A stretch of 64,000 bases of DNA from Methylobacterium bullatum (GTDB lineage Bacteria; Pseudomonadota; Alphaproteobacteria; Rhizobiales; Beijerinckiaceae), in the NCBI GenBank assembly GCA_902712845.1, contig LR743504.1:3260001-3324000 (forward strand), in the 5' to 3' direction. The stretch's first letter is position 1, and the number at the start of each line of letters is the position of its first letter. Below the pieces are notes generated by a model. The model had not been told where the DNA came from and searched no databases. It was given only the letters and a program-made list of their open reading frames with translations. The position numbers were made by a program, and so were the translations under genes. Of the stretch, positions 45,769-56,318 are shown piece by piece.

Positions 45769-47796
45769 ATGCCCATTCTGACATTCCCCGACGGCAATAC
45801 CCGCAGCTACGACGCCGCGGTGACCGGCCGTACCGTCGTGGAGGGCATCGCCAAGAGCCTGGCCAAGCGCACCGTGGCGATGGCCCTCGACGGGCGCGTC
45901 CGCGATCTCGACGACCTGATCGAGGCAGATGTGCGCATCGAGTTCCTCGACCGCACCGACCCGCGCAGCCTGGAACTGATCCGGCATGATTGCGCCCACG
46001 TCCTGGCGGAGGCCGTGCAATCCCTGTGGCCGGAGACGCAGGTCACCATCGGCCCGGTGATCGAGAACGGGTTCTACTACGATTTCGCCCGCGACCAGCC
46101 CTTCACCCCGGAGGACTTCCCCAAGATCGAGGCGAAGATGCGCGAGCTCATCGCCCGCGACGCCCCCTTCACCAAGGAGGTGTGGAAGCGCGACGACGTG
46201 CGAGCGCTGTTCGAGTCGAAAGCCGAACAATACAAGGTCGAGCTCGTCGACGCGATCCCGCCCGGCGAGGACCTGAACATCTACCGCCAGGGCGAGTGGT
46301 TCGACCTGTGCCGCGGCCCGCACATGACCTCCACGGGCAAGGTCGGCACCGCCTTCAAGCTGATGAAGGTGGCGGGCGCCTATTGGCGCGGCGATTCCAA
46401 CAACCCGATGCTGACCCGCATCTACGGCACCGCCTGGGCCACGAAGGAAGACCTCGACGCCTATCTCCACCGGCTGGAGGAGGCCGAGCGCCGCGACCAT
46501 CGCCGCCTCGGCCGCGAGATGGACCTGTTCCATTTCCAGGAGGAGGGGCCGGGCGTCGTGTTCTGGCACGCCAAGGGCTGGACCATCTTCCAGGAGCTCA
46601 TCGCCTATATGCGCCGGCGCCTGAAGGGCGACTACGCCGAGGTGAACGCGCCGCAGATCCTCGACAAGTCGCTCTGGGAGACCTCGGGCCACTGGGACTG
46701 GTACCGCGAGAACATGTTCGCCGCGCAAAGTGCGGGCGACGAGGCCGAGGACAAGCGCTGGTTCGCGCTGAAACCCATGAACTGCCCCGGCCATGTAATG
46801 ATCTTCAAGCACGGTCTGAAATCCTACCGCGACCTGCCTCTGCGCATGGCCGAGTTCGGCATCGTCCACCGCTACGAGGCGTCGGGCGCCATGCACGGCC
46901 TGATGCGCGTGCGCGGCTTCACCCAGGACGACGCCCACGTCTTCTGCACCGAGGACCAGCTCGCCGACGAGTGCCTCAAGATCAACGACCTGATCCTCTC
47001 GACCTATAGCGATTTCGGCTTCGGCGACATCGTGGTGAAGCTCTCGACCCGGCCCGAGAAGCGGGTCGGGTCGGATGCCCTCTGGGACCATGCCGAGGAG
47101 GTGATGACCCGCGTCCTGGCGCAGATCGAGGAGCAGTCGGGCGGGCGGATCAAGACCGAGATCAACCCGGGCGAGGGCGCCTTCTACGGGCCGAAATTCG
47201 AATACGTGCTCCGCGACGCCATCGGCCGCGACTGGCAATGCGGCACGACGCAAGTAGACTTCAACCTGCCGGAGCGCTTCGGGGCGTTCTACGTCGATGC
47301 CGACAGCCAGAAGAAGGCGCCGGTCATGGTGCACCGGGCGATCTGCGGTTCGCTGGAGCGTTTCACCGGCATCCTGATCGAGCATTTCGCCGGCCATTTC
47401 CCGCTCTGGCTCGCGCCGGTTCAGGTGGTGGTGGCGACGATCACGCAAGATGCCGACGGCTATGCCCGCGAGGTGGTGGCGGCGCTGAACCGCGCCGGGC
47501 TCCGGGTCGAGTCGGACCTGCGCAACGAGAAGATCAACTACAAGGTCCGCGAGCATTCGCTGGCCAAGGTGCCGGTGATGCTCGTGGTCGGCCGCAAGGA
47601 AGGCGAGGAGCGCACCGTCTCGATCCGTCGGCTGGGCAGCCAGCAGACCCGCACGGCCGCCCTCGACACGGCTCTCGCCGACCTCCTGGCGGAAGCGACC
47701 TCACCGGACATCCGCCGGGCGCAGGCCGTAGAGGAGAGCGTGCCGAGTGCCGACGTGGCGCTGGACGGTCAGCACGGGGAAAGCCCGACGCCGTGA
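45769..47796 (+). CDS. thrS: Threonyl-tRNA synthetase
   Basis: 675 residues. An N-terminal TGS domain (1-60) is followed by the editing domain ([14 protein letters not shown] and FYYDF), the class II catalytic core ([21 protein letters not shown]) and the anticodon-binding domain from [14 protein letters not shown]. The length is normal with a ~30-residue polar tail. It is followed by repeat C. Confidence 0.97.
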   Translation: MPILTFPDGNTRSYDAAVTGRTVVEGIAKSLAKRTVAMALDGRVRDLDDLIEADVRIEFLDRTDPRSLELIRHDCAHVLAEAVQSLWPETQVTIGPVIENGFYYDFARDQPFTPEDFPKIEAKMRELIARDAPFTKEVWKRDDVRALFESKAEQYKVELVDAIPPGEDLNIYRQGEWFDLCRGPHMTSTGKVGTAFKLMKVAGAYWRGDSNNPMLTRIYGTAWATKEDLDAYLHRLEEAERRDHRRLGREMDLFHFQEEGPGVVFWHAKGWTIFQELIAYMRRRLKGDYAEVNAPQILDKSLWETSGHWDWYRENMFAAQSAGDEAEDKRWFALKPMNCPGHVMIFKHGLKSYRDLPLRMAEFGIVHRYEASGAMHGLMRVRGFTQDDAHVFCTEDQLADECLKINDLILSTYSDFGFGDIVVKLSTRPEKRVGSDALWDHAEEVMTRVLAQIEEQSGGRIKTEINPGEGAFYGPKFEYVLRDAIGRDWQCGTTQVDFNLPERFGAFYVDADSQKKAPVMVHRAICGSLERFTGILIEHFAGHFPLWLAPVQVVVATITQDADGYAREVVAALNRAGLRVESDLRNEKINYKVREHSLAKVPVMLVVGRKEGEERTVSIRRLGSQQTRTAALDTALADLLAEATSPDIRRAQAVEESVPSADVALDGQHGESPTP

Positions 47797-47818
47797 TCCA
47801 GTCTCGGTGAGCATTGCC

Positions 47819-48003
47819 TTTCCCCGCACGCGGGGAGAGGGCCGCGGCGACCCCGTCGTCGGCGCGGCGAGGCGGCAGCCGGGGGTGAGGGGGCGCGTTC
47901 GGAGGAGCCACACCCGAAGATACCACCTCACCCTCGCCCTGACGGGCTCACGCCGCCTCCCGACAAGGGGAGGACGACGTCCTCTCCCCGCACGCGGGGA
48001 GAG
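47819..48003. repeat. Long intergenic palindromic repeat, family C
   Basis: Flanked by identical short palindromes CCCCGCACGCGGGG at 47822-47835 and 47986-47999, each within TCCCCGCACGCGGGGAGAG. The interior (CACCTCACCCTCGCC ... and GGGGTGAGG-type words) is partly self-complementary. This resembles a dispersed alphaproteobacterial repeat type. It fills the gap between thrS and livK. Confidence 0.78.
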
Positions 48004-48017
48004 TGGTTGGCCCCGGC

Positions 48018-49139
48018 CTACGGGACCTCGTTGCCGGCGTAGTTGATGGAGCCGTCGGCGCCCTTCTTCCACATGTACATGACGTAGTCGGGCCGGGTGA
48101 TGTCGCCCTTCTTGTCGTAGGAGATGTCGCCGATCACCGTGTCGAAGGGCTTGCCCTGGTGCATGTAGGTGGCGATCTTCTGCCCGTCGCTGGACTTCGT
48201 CGCCTCCATCGCCTGTTTCAGGATCTGAACGGCGGCGTAGGAATAGAGGGTGTAGCCCTCGGGGTCGAAGTTGATGGCCTTGAAGGCGTCGATGGTGGCC
48301 TTGGCCTTCGGGTTCTTGCGGGCGTCGGGCGAGAAGGTCATGAGCGTGCCGTCGGAGCCGGGACCGCCGACCTGCGAGAATTCCCGGTCGGCGATGCCGT
48401 CACCGCCCATGAGCGGGGCGGCGAGGCCCTGGTCGCGCATCTGGCGGATCAGGAGCCCGGCCTCGGTGTAGAGGCCGCCGAAATAGACCACGTCGACGCC
48501 CGCCTGCTTCAGCTTCGAGACGAGGGAAGAGAAGTCCTTCTCGCCGGGGTTGATACCCTCGAAGATCACGTTGGTGCCGCCCTTGGCCTTGAGCGCCTTC
48601 AGGGTCTCGTCGGCCAGCCCGCGTCCGTAGGGCGTCTTGTCATGGACGAAGGCGATCTTCTTGCCCTTGAACTTGTCGGCGAGGTAGGCGCCCGCCACCG
48701 CGCCCTGCTGGTCGTCGCGACCGCAGGTGCGGAACGTGTTCCAGTTGCCGCGCTCGGTATACTTGATCGCCGTCGAGGCCGGGCTGATCTCGATGATGCC
48801 GGCTTCCTGCAGCACGTCGGAGACCGGGATCGAGACGCCGGAATTGAACGCGCCGACCACGGCCTTCACGCCCTCGGAGGCGAATTTGTTGGCCACCGAC
48901 ACGCCCTGCTTGGGATCGGAGGCGTCGTCGCCCACGGTCATGACGAGCTTCTCGCCGTTGACGCCGCCGGCCTTGTTGATGTCGGCGATCGCCTGGGTCG
49001 CGCCGGTCTTGATCTGCGCGCCGAAGGCCGCGTTGGGGCCGGTGACGGGGACGACGACGCCGATCTTGATCTCGGCCTGCGCCGCGCCCGCCAGCAACAG
49101 CGTCCCGAGGGCCACGCCCAAAGCCATACCGTATTTCAT
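48018..49139 (-). CDS. livK: Branched-chain amino acid ABC transporter binding protein
   Basis: 373 residues from ATG 49139 (GGGGA nine bases upstream; ATG 49145 would be too close). A signal peptide ends GAAQA, followed by EIKIGVVVPVTGPNAAFGAQIK. Type I periplasmic binding fold. Last gene of the livHMGF-membrane protein-livK series on the minus strand. It binds Leu/Ile/Val or related amino acids. Confidence 0.92.
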   Translation of the reverse strand: MKYGMALGVALGTLLLAGAAQAEIKIGVVVPVTGPNAAFGAQIKTGATQAIADINKAGGVNGEKLVMTVGDDASDPKQGVSVANKFASEGVKAVVGAFNSGVSIPVSDVLQEAGIIEISPASTAIKYTERGNWNTFRTCGRDDQQGAVAGAYLADKFKGKKIAFVHDKTPYGRGLADETLKALKAKGGTNVIFEGINPGEKDFSSLVSKLKQAGVDVVYFGGLYTEAGLLIRQMRDQGLAAPLMGGDGIADREFSQVGGPGSDGTLMTFSPDARKNPKAKATIDAFKAINFDPEGYTLYSYAAVQILKQAMEATKSSDGQKIATYMHQGKPFDTVIGDISYDKKGDITRPDYVMYMWKKGADGSINYAGNEVP

Positions 49140-49215
49140 GGTCATTTCCCCTCGATCAGCGCGGCGGATCGAACCGTCTCCGCATGGCGCATGGTTACAC
49201 GAAGATGGTGCGGAT

Positions 49216-49572
49216 TCACGCCCCTTGCCGGTCGCGCCAGGTCAGCGGGCCGGTGCGCTCGTAGAGCCAGCGATACTGGGTGGTCATCTGCCGGGTGCGG
49301 GTGACCCGGTAGCCGAGCGCGCCGATGGCGAGGATCACCACGGCGTCCAGCGCGTAGCCGGCCGGCGAGAGCAGCGTGCCCGAGAACAGGGCATAATGCA
49401 GGAAGCGCGAGACCGCCGCGATGGCGAGCCCCGCCAGCACGCAATGCCAGAACGGACGCCATCCCCTGGCGAAGCTGCTGCCCGCCATCCAGGCCGCCCC
49501 CCCGCCCATCGCCAGCGTGACGAGGAGGAAGATGCCGAGATTGGGCGTGTCGAGGGACAGGGTCTCGGTCAT
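49216..49572 (-). CDS. Small membrane protein of the liv locus (DUF6867-like)
   Basis: 118 residues from ATG 49572, three or four membrane helices (FLLVTLAMGGGAAWMAG; CVLAGLAIAAVSRFLHYALF; AVVILAIGALGYRV), then a Trp/Arg-rich cytosolic tail. It is placed between livF and livK. Methylobacteria-type liv loci often carry such a gene; function unknown, possibly a permease accessory. The family name is from memory. Confidence 0.75.
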   Translation of the reverse strand: MTETLSLDTPNLGIFLLVTLAMGGGAAWMAGSSFARGWRPFWHCVLAGLAIAAVSRFLHYALFSGTLLSPAGYALDAVVILAIGALGYRVTRTRQMTTQYRWLYERTGPLTWRDRQGA

Positions 49573-49635
49573 GATGTCTTGCCTAACGAGAAGCGCGCGA
49601 CCGGTCGGCGCCAACCGACGATCCCGTCCGCCGGC

Positions 49636-49747
49636 CTCATCCTGAGGTGCCGCAGCGAAGCGGAGGCCTCGAAGGAGCCCTCCAGATGCCTCGTTGCTCG
49701 ATGGAGGCCTCCTTCGAGGCTCGCTCGCGCGGGCACCTCAGGATGAG
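49636..49747. repeat. Palindromic intergenic repeat, family B, copy 2
   Basis: The arms CTCATCCTGAGGTGC and GCACCTCAGGATGAG-type sequence match the copy at 19161-19274, including the inner GCGGAGGCCTCGAAGGAG segment. It lies between livF and the small membrane protein gene, inside the liv series, and may separate transcript levels. Confidence 0.88.
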
Positions 49748-49786
49748 GGCATGGGTGGGATTGCCGGTCCACGTCCGCCGACCCGC

Positions 49787-50557
49787 TCAATGCTGGCCCC
49801 CTTCGAGATAGGCGGCCTTCACCTGCGGGTTGTCGAGGAGCTCGCGGCCCGTGCCGCTCATCGTCACCGCGCCCGTCACCATGACGTAGCCGCGATGGGC
49901 GAGCTTGAGGGCGTGATAGGCATTCTGCTCGACGATGAAGACCGTGAGCCCCTCGCGTTCGTTGAGCTCGCGCACGGCCGAGAAGATCTGCTTCACGATG
50001 AGCGGGGCGAGGCCGAGCGACGGCTCGTCGAGCATCAGGAGCTTCGGGCGGCTCATCAGGGCGCGGGCGATGGCGAGCATCTGCTGTTCGCCGCCGGACA
50101 TGGTGCCGCCGCGCTGGTCGAGCCGCTCCTTCAGGCGCGGGAACAGGACGCACATGCGCTCGAGATCCTCGGCGAAGTAGCGCCCGCCATGCAGCGCCGC
50201 GCCCATCTGCAGGTTCTCGCGCACGCTCATGCGGGAAAAGATGCGCCGCCCCTCCGGCGACTGGGCGATGTTGAGGCGCGCGATCTCGTGAGTCGCCATG
50301 CGGGTGATGTCGCGGCCGGCATAGGTGATGCTGCCGGTCCGTGCCTGCGGCTGGCCGAAAATCGTCATCATCAGGGTCGACTTGCCGGCCCCGTTGGCGC
50401 CGATCAGGGCGACGATCTCGCCCTCGTTCACGTGCAGATCGACGCCCTTCAGGGCCTGGATGCTGCCGTAATAGGCAGAAACGCCGCGCACATCGAGGAG
50501 CGGCGCCTGCAACGCGCGGGTCTCCTCCACGAGGATATTGATGCCGGCGACGCTCAT
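49787..50557 (-). CDS. livF: Branched-chain amino acid ABC transporter ATPase LivF
   Basis: 256 residues. Walker A is GANGAGKST, the signature is MSGGEQQMLAIARAL and Walker B is LLMLDEP. The start overlaps the livG stop by 4 bp. Subfamily LivF (YGSIQALKGVDLHV). Energises import through LivHM with LivG. Confidence 0.95.
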   Translation of the reverse strand: MSVAGINILVEETRALQAPLLDVRGVSAYYGSIQALKGVDLHVNEGEIVALIGANGAGKSTLMMTIFGQPQARTGSITYAGRDITRMATHEIARLNIAQSPEGRRIFSRMSVRENLQMGAALHGGRYFAEDLERMCVLFPRLKERLDQRGGTMSGGEQQMLAIARALMSRPKLLMLDEPSLGLAPLIVKQIFSAVRELNEREGLTVFIVEQNAYHALKLAHRGYVMVTGAVTMSGTGRELLDNPQVKAAYLEGGQH

Positions 50558-51486
50558 GCGGGAATCTCCGCCTGTGTTCCCGTCAGGCCGACCTCGGCCT
50601 CCACCGCCGCCACCTCCTCGTCGTCGACGCCCAGATAGGCGGCGATGACGCGGGTGTCGGTGCGGATGTCGTCGGGCGTGCCGTCGGCGATCTTGGTCCC
50701 GTAATCGAGCACGACGATCCGGTCGGAGATCTGCATCACCACCGACATGTCGTGTTCGATGAGGAGGACAGAGGTGTCGTACTCGTCCCGGATCAGTCGC
50801 AGCAGGGTGTTGAGCTCCGAGGATTCGCGCGGGTTGAGGCCGGCGGCGGGCTCGTCGAGGCAGAGCAGCACCGGATCGGTGCACATGGCCCTGGCGATCT
50901 CCAGGCGGCGCTGGTCGCCGTAGGGCAGGTCGCCGGCGGCATCGTCGGCCCGCGCCGTGAGGCCGATCCGGTCGAGCCAGGCGGCGGCCTTCTCGATTCC
51001 CGCCTTCTCGGCGCTGCGAAAGGCCGGCAGGCCGAGGATGCCGAGGATCGAGAAGCCCGAGGCGCGCATCAGCGGCTTGTGCATGGCCACCAGCAGGTTC
51101 TCCAGCACGGTCATGCGCGGGAACAGGCGGATGTTCTGGAAGGTGCGGGCGACACGGGCGAGCCGGTTCACGTCATGGCCGGGCAGGCGCTCGAGGAGGT
51201 AGGTCTCCCCGCCCTTCTGCACCAAGCGGATCATGCCCTCGCTCGGCTTGTAGAAGCCCGTGATGCAGTTGAAGACCGTGGTCTTGCCCGCGCCGTTGGG
51301 GCCGATCAGGGCGGTGATGTCGCCGCGCCCGACCTTGAACGAGAGGTCGTTGACGGCGGTGAGGCCGCCGAACCGCATGGTCAGGTGGTCGACGATCAGC
51401 ACCGGATCGGCGGGGCCGCCGGGAATCGCGGCGGGGGGCTCGTCCTGCACCGTCGCGAGCCGGTTGATGCCTGTGGCGAGGGTCAT
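50554..51486 (-). CDS. livG: Branched-chain amino acid ABC transporter ATPase LivG
   Basis: 310 residues. Walker A is GPNGAGKTT, the signature region is [15 protein letters not shown] and Walker B is LLCLDEP followed by AAGLNPRE, typical of LivG. C-terminal BCA-type extension ends ~20 residues longer than usual. Overlaps livM by 4 bp. Confidence 0.95.
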   Translation of the reverse strand: MTLATGINRLATVQDEPPAAIPGGPADPVLIVDHLTMRFGGLTAVNDLSFKVGRGDITALIGPNGAGKTTVFNCITGFYKPSEGMIRLVQKGGETYLLERLPGHDVNRLARVARTFQNIRLFPRMTVLENLLVAMHKPLMRASGFSILGILGLPAFRSAEKAGIEKAAAWLDRIGLTARADDAAGDLPYGDQRRLEIARAMCTDPVLLCLDEPAAGLNPRESSELNTLLRLIRDEYDTSVLLIEHDMSVVMQISDRIVVLDYGTKIADGTPDDIRTDTRVIAAYLGVDDEEVAAVEAEVGLTGTQAEIPA

Positions 51487-52835
51487 CGGCCGCGCTCCGC
51501 GATGGTGACGGAGGGCGTTCGCTCGGAGATGAGACCGCGCGGGCGGAACACCATCATCGCCACCATGGCGAGGCCGAACAGAAGCAGGCGGTACTCGTTG
51601 GGGTCGAACCCCTCGCCGAACACGGCCTTGAGGAAGCCGAGGTTACGCAGGAGTTCGGGGCCGCCGATCATGACGATGGCGGCGATGGCGACGCCGATCT
51701 GGCTGCCCATGCCGCCGAGCACGACGATGGCCAGGATGATGGCGCTCTCTAGGAAGTTGAAGCTCTCCGGCGAAACGAAGGCCTGCCGCACGGCGAAGAA
51801 CGATCCGGCGAAGCCCGCGAACATCGCCCCGAGGGCGAAGGCGGTGAGCTTGGTGACGGTGGTGTCGATGCCGAGCGAGCGGCAGGCGATCTCGTCCTCG
51901 CGCAGGGCCTCCCAGGCCCGCCCGAGGGGCAGGCGCCGCATGCGCAGAGTCACGAGGTTGGTGACGAGCGCCAGGACGAGGATCAGGTAATACAGGAAGA
52001 CCAGCCGGTGCATGGCATTGAAGCTGAGCCCGAACGTGGCGGCGAATCCGTTCTCCCCGGCCGTGAAGGGCAGGCCGAAGAAGCTGACGCGCGGGATCGA
52101 GGAAATGCCGGCCGCGCCCCCCGAGAAGTCCGTCCAGTTGATGAGGACGAGGCGGATGATCTCGCCGAAGGCCAGGGTCACGATGGCGAGGTAATCGCCC
52201 CGGAGCCTGAGGACGGGAAAGCCCAGCAGTACGCCGAAGGCGGCGGCGAACAAGCCGGCGAGCGGCAGGCAGATCCAGAAGGACAGGCCGAACACGGTGG
52301 AAAGCAGGGCGTAGGAATAGGCCCCCACCGCGTAGAAGGCGACGTAGCCGAGGTCGAGCAGGCCCGCGAGGCCGACCACGATGTTGAGCCCCCATCCGAG
52401 CATGACATAGGTCAGGATCAGGATGCCGAGATCGATCCAGTAGCGGCCCTCGCCGAGGGATCCGGTGAGGAGGGCGGCGAGGAGCGGCAGCGTGAGGGCG
52501 ATCACGAGGGTGATGGGAGCGAGGATCGCGGCGAGGCGGCTCGCCCCTTCCGCCACCGGCGCACGGGCGGCCCGCCGCCGCGCCCGCCCCGTGAGATAGA
52601 GCTGCTGCACGAGGCGCAAGCCGAAGATGGCGGCACAAAGGGCGAAGACGGTGCCCCAGCGGCTGGTGATGACGAGGCCTATGCCCTGGCCGAGATCGGT
52701 GCGGTAGCTGACGATGGGCACGCACAGGCCCAGCGTCACCAGGGCGAACAGCCCCGCATCCTTGATCAGGCCGGGCAGGGGAGACGCCTCGGCGCGGGCG
52801 GTCGCGGCGATGGGAGTGGTCGAACCGGTTGCCAC
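51483..52835 (-). CDS. livM: Branched-chain amino acid ABC transporter permease LivM
   Basis: 450 residues from GTG 52835, which follows the livH stop region with GGAGAAGG at good spacing. An extra N-terminal section (~1-130) with 2-3 helices precedes the conserved LivM core ([34 protein letters not shown]). EAA-like loop: [13 protein letters not shown]. Confidence 0.94.
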   Translation of the reverse strand: MATGSTTPIAATARAEASPLPGLIKDAGLFALVTLGLCVPIVSYRTDLGQGIGLVITSRWGTVFALCAAIFGLRLVQQLYLTGRARRRAARAPVAEGASRLAAILAPITLVIALTLPLLAALLTGSLGEGRYWIDLGILILTYVMLGWGLNIVVGLAGLLDLGYVAFYAVGAYSYALLSTVFGLSFWICLPLAGLFAAAFGVLLGFPVLRLRGDYLAIVTLAFGEIIRLVLINWTDFSGGAAGISSIPRVSFFGLPFTAGENGFAATFGLSFNAMHRLVFLYYLILVLALVTNLVTLRMRRLPLGRAWEALREDEIACRSLGIDTTVTKLTAFALGAMFAGFAGSFFAVRQAFVSPESFNFLESAIILAIVVLGGMGSQIGVAIAAIVMIGGPELLRNLGFLKAVFGEGFDPNEYRLLLFGLAMVAMMVFRPRGLISERTPSVTIAERGR

Positions 52836-52836
52836 G

Positions 52837-53754
52837 TCAGACCTTCTCCACTTCGGGCCGGCCGAGGATGCCCGAAGGCTTGAAGATGAGCACGACGATG
52901 AGGATGAGGAACGCGGCCACATCCTTGTACTCGATGGAGAAATACGCCGACCAGAAGGTCTCGATCAGCCCGATGATGATCCCGCCGATGACCGCGCCGG
53001 GAAGCGAGCCGATGCCGCCGAGCACGGCGGCGGTGAAGGCTTTCACCCCGGGCACGAACCCGTCCGAGAACGAGACCACGCCGTAATAGAGCAGGTAGAG
53101 CGTTCCCGCGACGGCGGCCAGGGCGGCGCCGAGGACGAAGGTCAGGGAGATGGTGCGGTCGACATTGATGCCGAGCAGCGCCGCCATGCGCCGGTCCTGC
53201 TCCACGGCGCGCTGCGCCCGGCCGAACGGCGTCTTCTGAACGAGGTACCAGAAGCCCGCGAGTAGCACGGCCGTGGTGATCATGATGATCGCCTGTTTGT
53301 AGGACAGGGTCACGGTGTATTGCTCGTTCTGGTAGAGCACGACCACGTCGCGCACGAGGGGCGGCACAGGCTTGTTGCGGGCGCCCTGCACCACCTGGAC
53401 GAAGTTCGACAGGAAGATCGACACGCCGATCGCCGAGATCAGCGGTGCGAGGCGGAACGAGCCGCGCAGGGGCCGGTAGGCCACCCGTTCGATCGCCCAT
53501 CCCCACAGGGCGGTCAGCGCCATGGCGATGACGAGGACGATGAGGAAGACCAGCGCCACGGACGAGAGGCCGAGCCAGGTGGTGAGGATGAGGAAGGCGA
53601 TGAGCGCGATGAAGGCCGAGACCATGAAGACGTCGCCGTGGGCGAAATTCACCATGCCGATGATGCCGAAGACCATCGTGTAGCCGATGGCGATCAGGCC
53701 ATAGATCGACCCGAGGGTCAGGCCGTTGATGAATTGCTGGGCGAAGAATTCCAT
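52837..53754 (-). CDS. livH: Branched-chain amino acid ABC transporter permease LivH
   Basis: 305 residues from ATG 53754. [34 protein letters not shown] is the LivH N-terminal hallmark (cited in parts) and the EAA loop is [15 protein letters not shown]. It is first in the livHMGF series. The 314-bp region upstream (53755-54068) separates it from the divergent luxI. Confidence 0.95.
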   Translation of the reverse strand: MEFFAQQFINGLTLGSIYGLIAIGYTMVFGIIGMVNFAHGDVFMVSAFIALIAFLILTTWLGLSSVALVFLIVLVIAMALTALWGWAIERVAYRPLRGSFRLAPLISAIGVSIFLSNFVQVVQGARNKPVPPLVRDVVVLYQNEQYTVTLSYKQAIIMITTAVLLAGFWYLVQKTPFGRAQRAVEQDRRMAALLGINVDRTISLTFVLGAALAAVAGTLYLLYYGVVSFSDGFVPGVKAFTAAVLGGIGSLPGAVIGGIIIGLIETFWSAYFSIEYKDVAAFLILIVVLIFKPSGILGRPEVEKV

Positions 53755-53999
53755 CGATGGGCTTTCGCGAATGGCATGCCAGATGGCCGCCCGGGGCTGT
53801 CCCGAGGCGGCCCACCGCCAGGATCGAGCGTGTTCGGCGCCGGCGAGTGTCTGCAAGAACGCTTCGGGGTCAATGCGGAAATCGCCACGGTCCGAAGGGA
53901 TTGTCAGCCCTCGTCACGAAGCCGGCCCCGGGAAACGACGGCGCGAGGAGACGAATACGCTCCGCCAGCACCCTGGCGTGGAGCATCTTGCCATCGACC

Positions 54000-54015
54000 C
54001 TACGGTTTCCCGTAG
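54000..54015 (+). promoter_or_regulatory. 16-bp dyad upstream of luxI, candidate lux-box-like operator
   Basis: CTACGG-TTTC-CCGTAG is a perfect 6-4-6 inverted repeat centred ~61 bp before the luxI ATG. It fits the position of a LuxR-type binding site, although it is shorter than the 18-20 bp lux box. The rest of the 314-bp livH-luxI gap shows no other element. Confidence 0.45.
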
Positions 54016-54068
54016 TACGCAGCGTCTCCCGGCACTGCCAGACATGCTCCGAAGATGGAGAGGCTGGC

Positions 54069-54695
54069 ATGATCCACATCGTTACCCCCGCCAACGAGAC
54101 CATGTATCGGGATGAGATGGAACAGGCTTGGCGCCTGCGCCACGACATCTTCGTGACCGAGAAGGGCTGGACGGACCTCGCCAAGCCGGATCGTCGCGAG
54201 ATCGACCAGTTCGATACGCCACATGCCATCCATTTTCTGGCGATCGAGGATGGCAGAGTCATCGGCTATAGCCGGCTTCTCCCGACGACACGCCCGCACC
54301 TGCTGTCGGACATCATGCCCCAACTGTGCGAAGGCGAGCTCCCGCGCGGCAGCGATTGCTGGGAATGGACGCGGCAGGCGGTGGCACGCTCGCACCGGGC
54401 GCGGGGCAAGGCGGTCAACCCGATCTCCCTCGCGCTTCTCACCGGCATCGTCGAATGGGGGATGCATCACGGCGTGAACCGGCTCGTCCTGCAGATGCCG
54501 ACGCTTTACCTGCTGCATGTGGTGCAGCTGCATTTCCGCGCCCGCCCGCTCGGCCTGCCCCACGCGATCAGCGGCGAGGACATCATCGCGGCGACCGCGG
54601 AATTCGACGAGCGCACCCTGGCGCGCCTGCGCAACGTCAGCGGCAATCCGGATTCGGTGCTCGCGCCGGCTTCCTACGCCTACCTCGCCGCCTGA
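54069..54695 (+). CDS. Acyl-homoserine-lactone synthase, LuxI family
   Basis: 208 residues from ATG 54069. All key LuxI residues are present: Arg24, Phe28, Trp34, Asp46, Asp49, Arg69, Glu99 and Arg102 (WRLRHDIFVTEKGW; EIDQFD; WEWTR). It makes an N-acyl-homoserine lactone from SAM and acyl-ACP. No LuxR gene is in the window, so the receptor is elsewhere or this is a solo synthase. A small ORF lies 78 bp downstream. Confidence 0.93.
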   Translation: MIHIVTPANETMYRDEMEQAWRLRHDIFVTEKGWTDLAKPDRREIDQFDTPHAIHFLAIEDGRVIGYSRLLPTTRPHLLSDIMPQLCEGELPRGSDCWEWTRQAVARSHRARGKAVNPISLALLTGIVEWGMHHGVNRLVLQMPTLYLLHVVQLHFRARPLGLPHAISGEDIIAATAEFDERTLARLRNVSGNPDSVLAPASYAYLAA

Positions 54696-54773
54696 GCGAA
54701 GGCCGCTCTCCGAACCATCCAGACCATTTCGAAGAGGGGGCTCTTCGACAAGAGAAAAACAAGGGCTGACATC

Positions 54774-54965
54774 ATGTACGCATCGGTGATCGAGAGAGAC
54801 GAAAGTCTCGACTCGTTGGCAGAACATTGCATCGCGGCACGGGACATCATCGAGGCTTCGGGCACATCGGTGATGCGCCAATTGATCGACCTTCTGCTCT
54901 TCGAGATCGGTGTGGCCATGGCGAAGGCGACGGAGACCGAACAGCAGCCGACACGCAGCAACTGA
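54774..54965 (+). CDS. Small hypothetical protein downstream of luxI
   Basis: 63 residues from ATG 54774, preceded by AAGGG. Acidic, amphipathic, beginning MYASVIERDESLDSLAEHC; no membrane span or recognised family. A 7-bp hairpin (CGAAGAG / CTCTTCG at 54730-54747) lies between it and luxI, so it may be cotranscribed and attenuated. Possible accessory of the quorum-sensing gene. The following 268 bp contain no gene. Confidence 0.55.
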   Translation: MYASVIERDESLDSLAEHCIAARDIIEASGTSVMRQLIDLLLFEIGVAMAKATETEQQPTRSN

Positions 54966-55233
54966 CACGGTGGAGGGAGCGATCCCGCTCGGACTCGTGC
55001 CGTCGGTCCGGGCATCTCGAACCCGCTCCCTCGAAGAACGAGGCGAGGATTCCGGCGATGGGCGCGGCCTCGCCATCGACATGGGCACCGTTCTCCGGGC
55101 GGAGCAATACCGACCGCATCCATGCCGGCGAGGGCGAGGACGCCAATGTCGGGGGCAGAGCAGGGGTGAACCAGTATCCATCCGAGCGTGTTGAGCCCCG
55201 GTAGATCGCTCCGGATCGCATGGAAGACCCCAC

Positions 55234-55848
55234 ATGTCGACAATGGCCCGCACCCTTGCGCTCATCCTCGCTGTCACCGCGGTGCCGGCACTCGCGCAGG
55301 AGGGGCAGGCGGCCAAGCCTGCCTTCCTCACGCAGGCTCCGCTGGGTAGCTTCAAGGTGTCCAGGATCATCGGACTGCGCGTGGTTGGCCAGGATCACGT
55401 CAAGGTCGGCACGATCGAGGACGTGATGGTGGACGGCAGCGGTCGCGCTCAGGCCGTGGTGATCGATGTCGGCGGCTTCCTCGGGGTCGGTGGCAAGAAG
55501 GTCGCGGTGCCCTTCGACCAATTGGTTTGGAACACCCACGCGAAGGCGGGGCAGGCACCGGACCCCTCCATCGTCAAGCCGAAGGACGCCCCATCCGAGG
55601 CCCGGGCGGCCGAGGTGACGCCGGAGACCATGCCCGGCGCACAGTCCGGCAAGGCCGTCCTCAACGCGGAGACCACCGGCGACACCAACCAGGCCACCGG
55701 CCCTGCCGGCGCCGCCGTCACGACCGATGCCACGAAGGACCGGGCGACGGTCCAGATCGGAGAGCCGGTCGAGGCGGAGATCCGCCGCACGAAGGCGGAG
55801 CTGGAGACAGCACCGGCCTTCACCTATCCGACGCAGACGGCGCCGTGA
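55234..55848 (+). CDS. PRC-barrel domain protein, exported
   Basis: 204 residues. A signal peptide ends VPALAQ, then a PRC-barrel (SFKVSRIIGLRVVGQDHVKVG ... VMVDGSGRAQAVVIDVGGFLG, cited in parts) and a disordered Pro/Ala/Thr tail. Periplasmic stress-type protein common in methylobacteria; precise function unknown. Confidence 0.85.
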   Translation: MSTMARTLALILAVTAVPALAQEGQAAKPAFLTQAPLGSFKVSRIIGLRVVGQDHVKVGTIEDVMVDGSGRAQAVVIDVGGFLGVGGKKVAVPFDQLVWNTHAKAGQAPDPSIVKPKDAPSEARAAEVTPETMPGAQSGKAVLNAETTGDTNQATGPAGAAVTTDATKDRATVQIGEPVEAEIRRTKAELETAPAFTYPTQTAP

Positions 55849-56118
55849 TGCGGGGTTCGTGAATGACCTCGACGATGTGGGCCGTTGTCTGAGGCAACCG
55901 TTCGAGGCGCAACGGGGAAGCCTCCCGTGAGTCGCGGCCTGGCGCCATGCGGGTCAGACCGCCAGTAAACTCACGCGAAGCGCGACCACCATCGTCGGCC
56001 CCTAGCCGGGACCGAGGAAGCGCAGCGATATTCAGAACGATTTCGATGAGACGATCCCGGAGGCACTTGAGCCTTCATCGGGGATCAGACGCTTCGGGGT
56101 ACATCAACTCAAAAGAGT

Positions 56119-56203
56119 TGGTGCGGCCAAGAGGACTCGAACCTCCACCCCTTGCAGGACTAGCACCTCAAGCTAGCGCGTCTACCAATTCCGCCATGGC
56201 CGC
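56119..56203 (-). tRNA. tRNA-Leu (GAG)
   Basis: 85 nt on the minus strand including encoded CCA (56119-56121). Acceptor GCGGCCA pairs with TGGCCGC. The anticodon stem CTAGC/GCTAG encloses loop TTGAGGT, so the anticodon is GAG, reading CUC and CUU. A long variable arm and TTCGAGT T-loop support tRNA-Leu. Confidence 0.96.
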
Positions 56204-56318
56204 ATCGGTACCACCCGTTCCGCCGCGCTCTCCGCCGGAGGGCGGTGCGGTGCGTTTCGTGTGGCGCGGCGCAGCGGATAACAGATCGAATCTGCCACGA
56301 CAAGCGCCGTCATGCGTC

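Noticed and set aside
55905..55970. Cobalamin-riboswitch-like words (GGGGAAGCC, GTCAGACCGCC) after the PRC-barrel gene
   Set aside because: The B12 box is two bases short, the order of elements is wrong, and no plus-strand gene follows; only the minus-strand tRNA and fliN are there.
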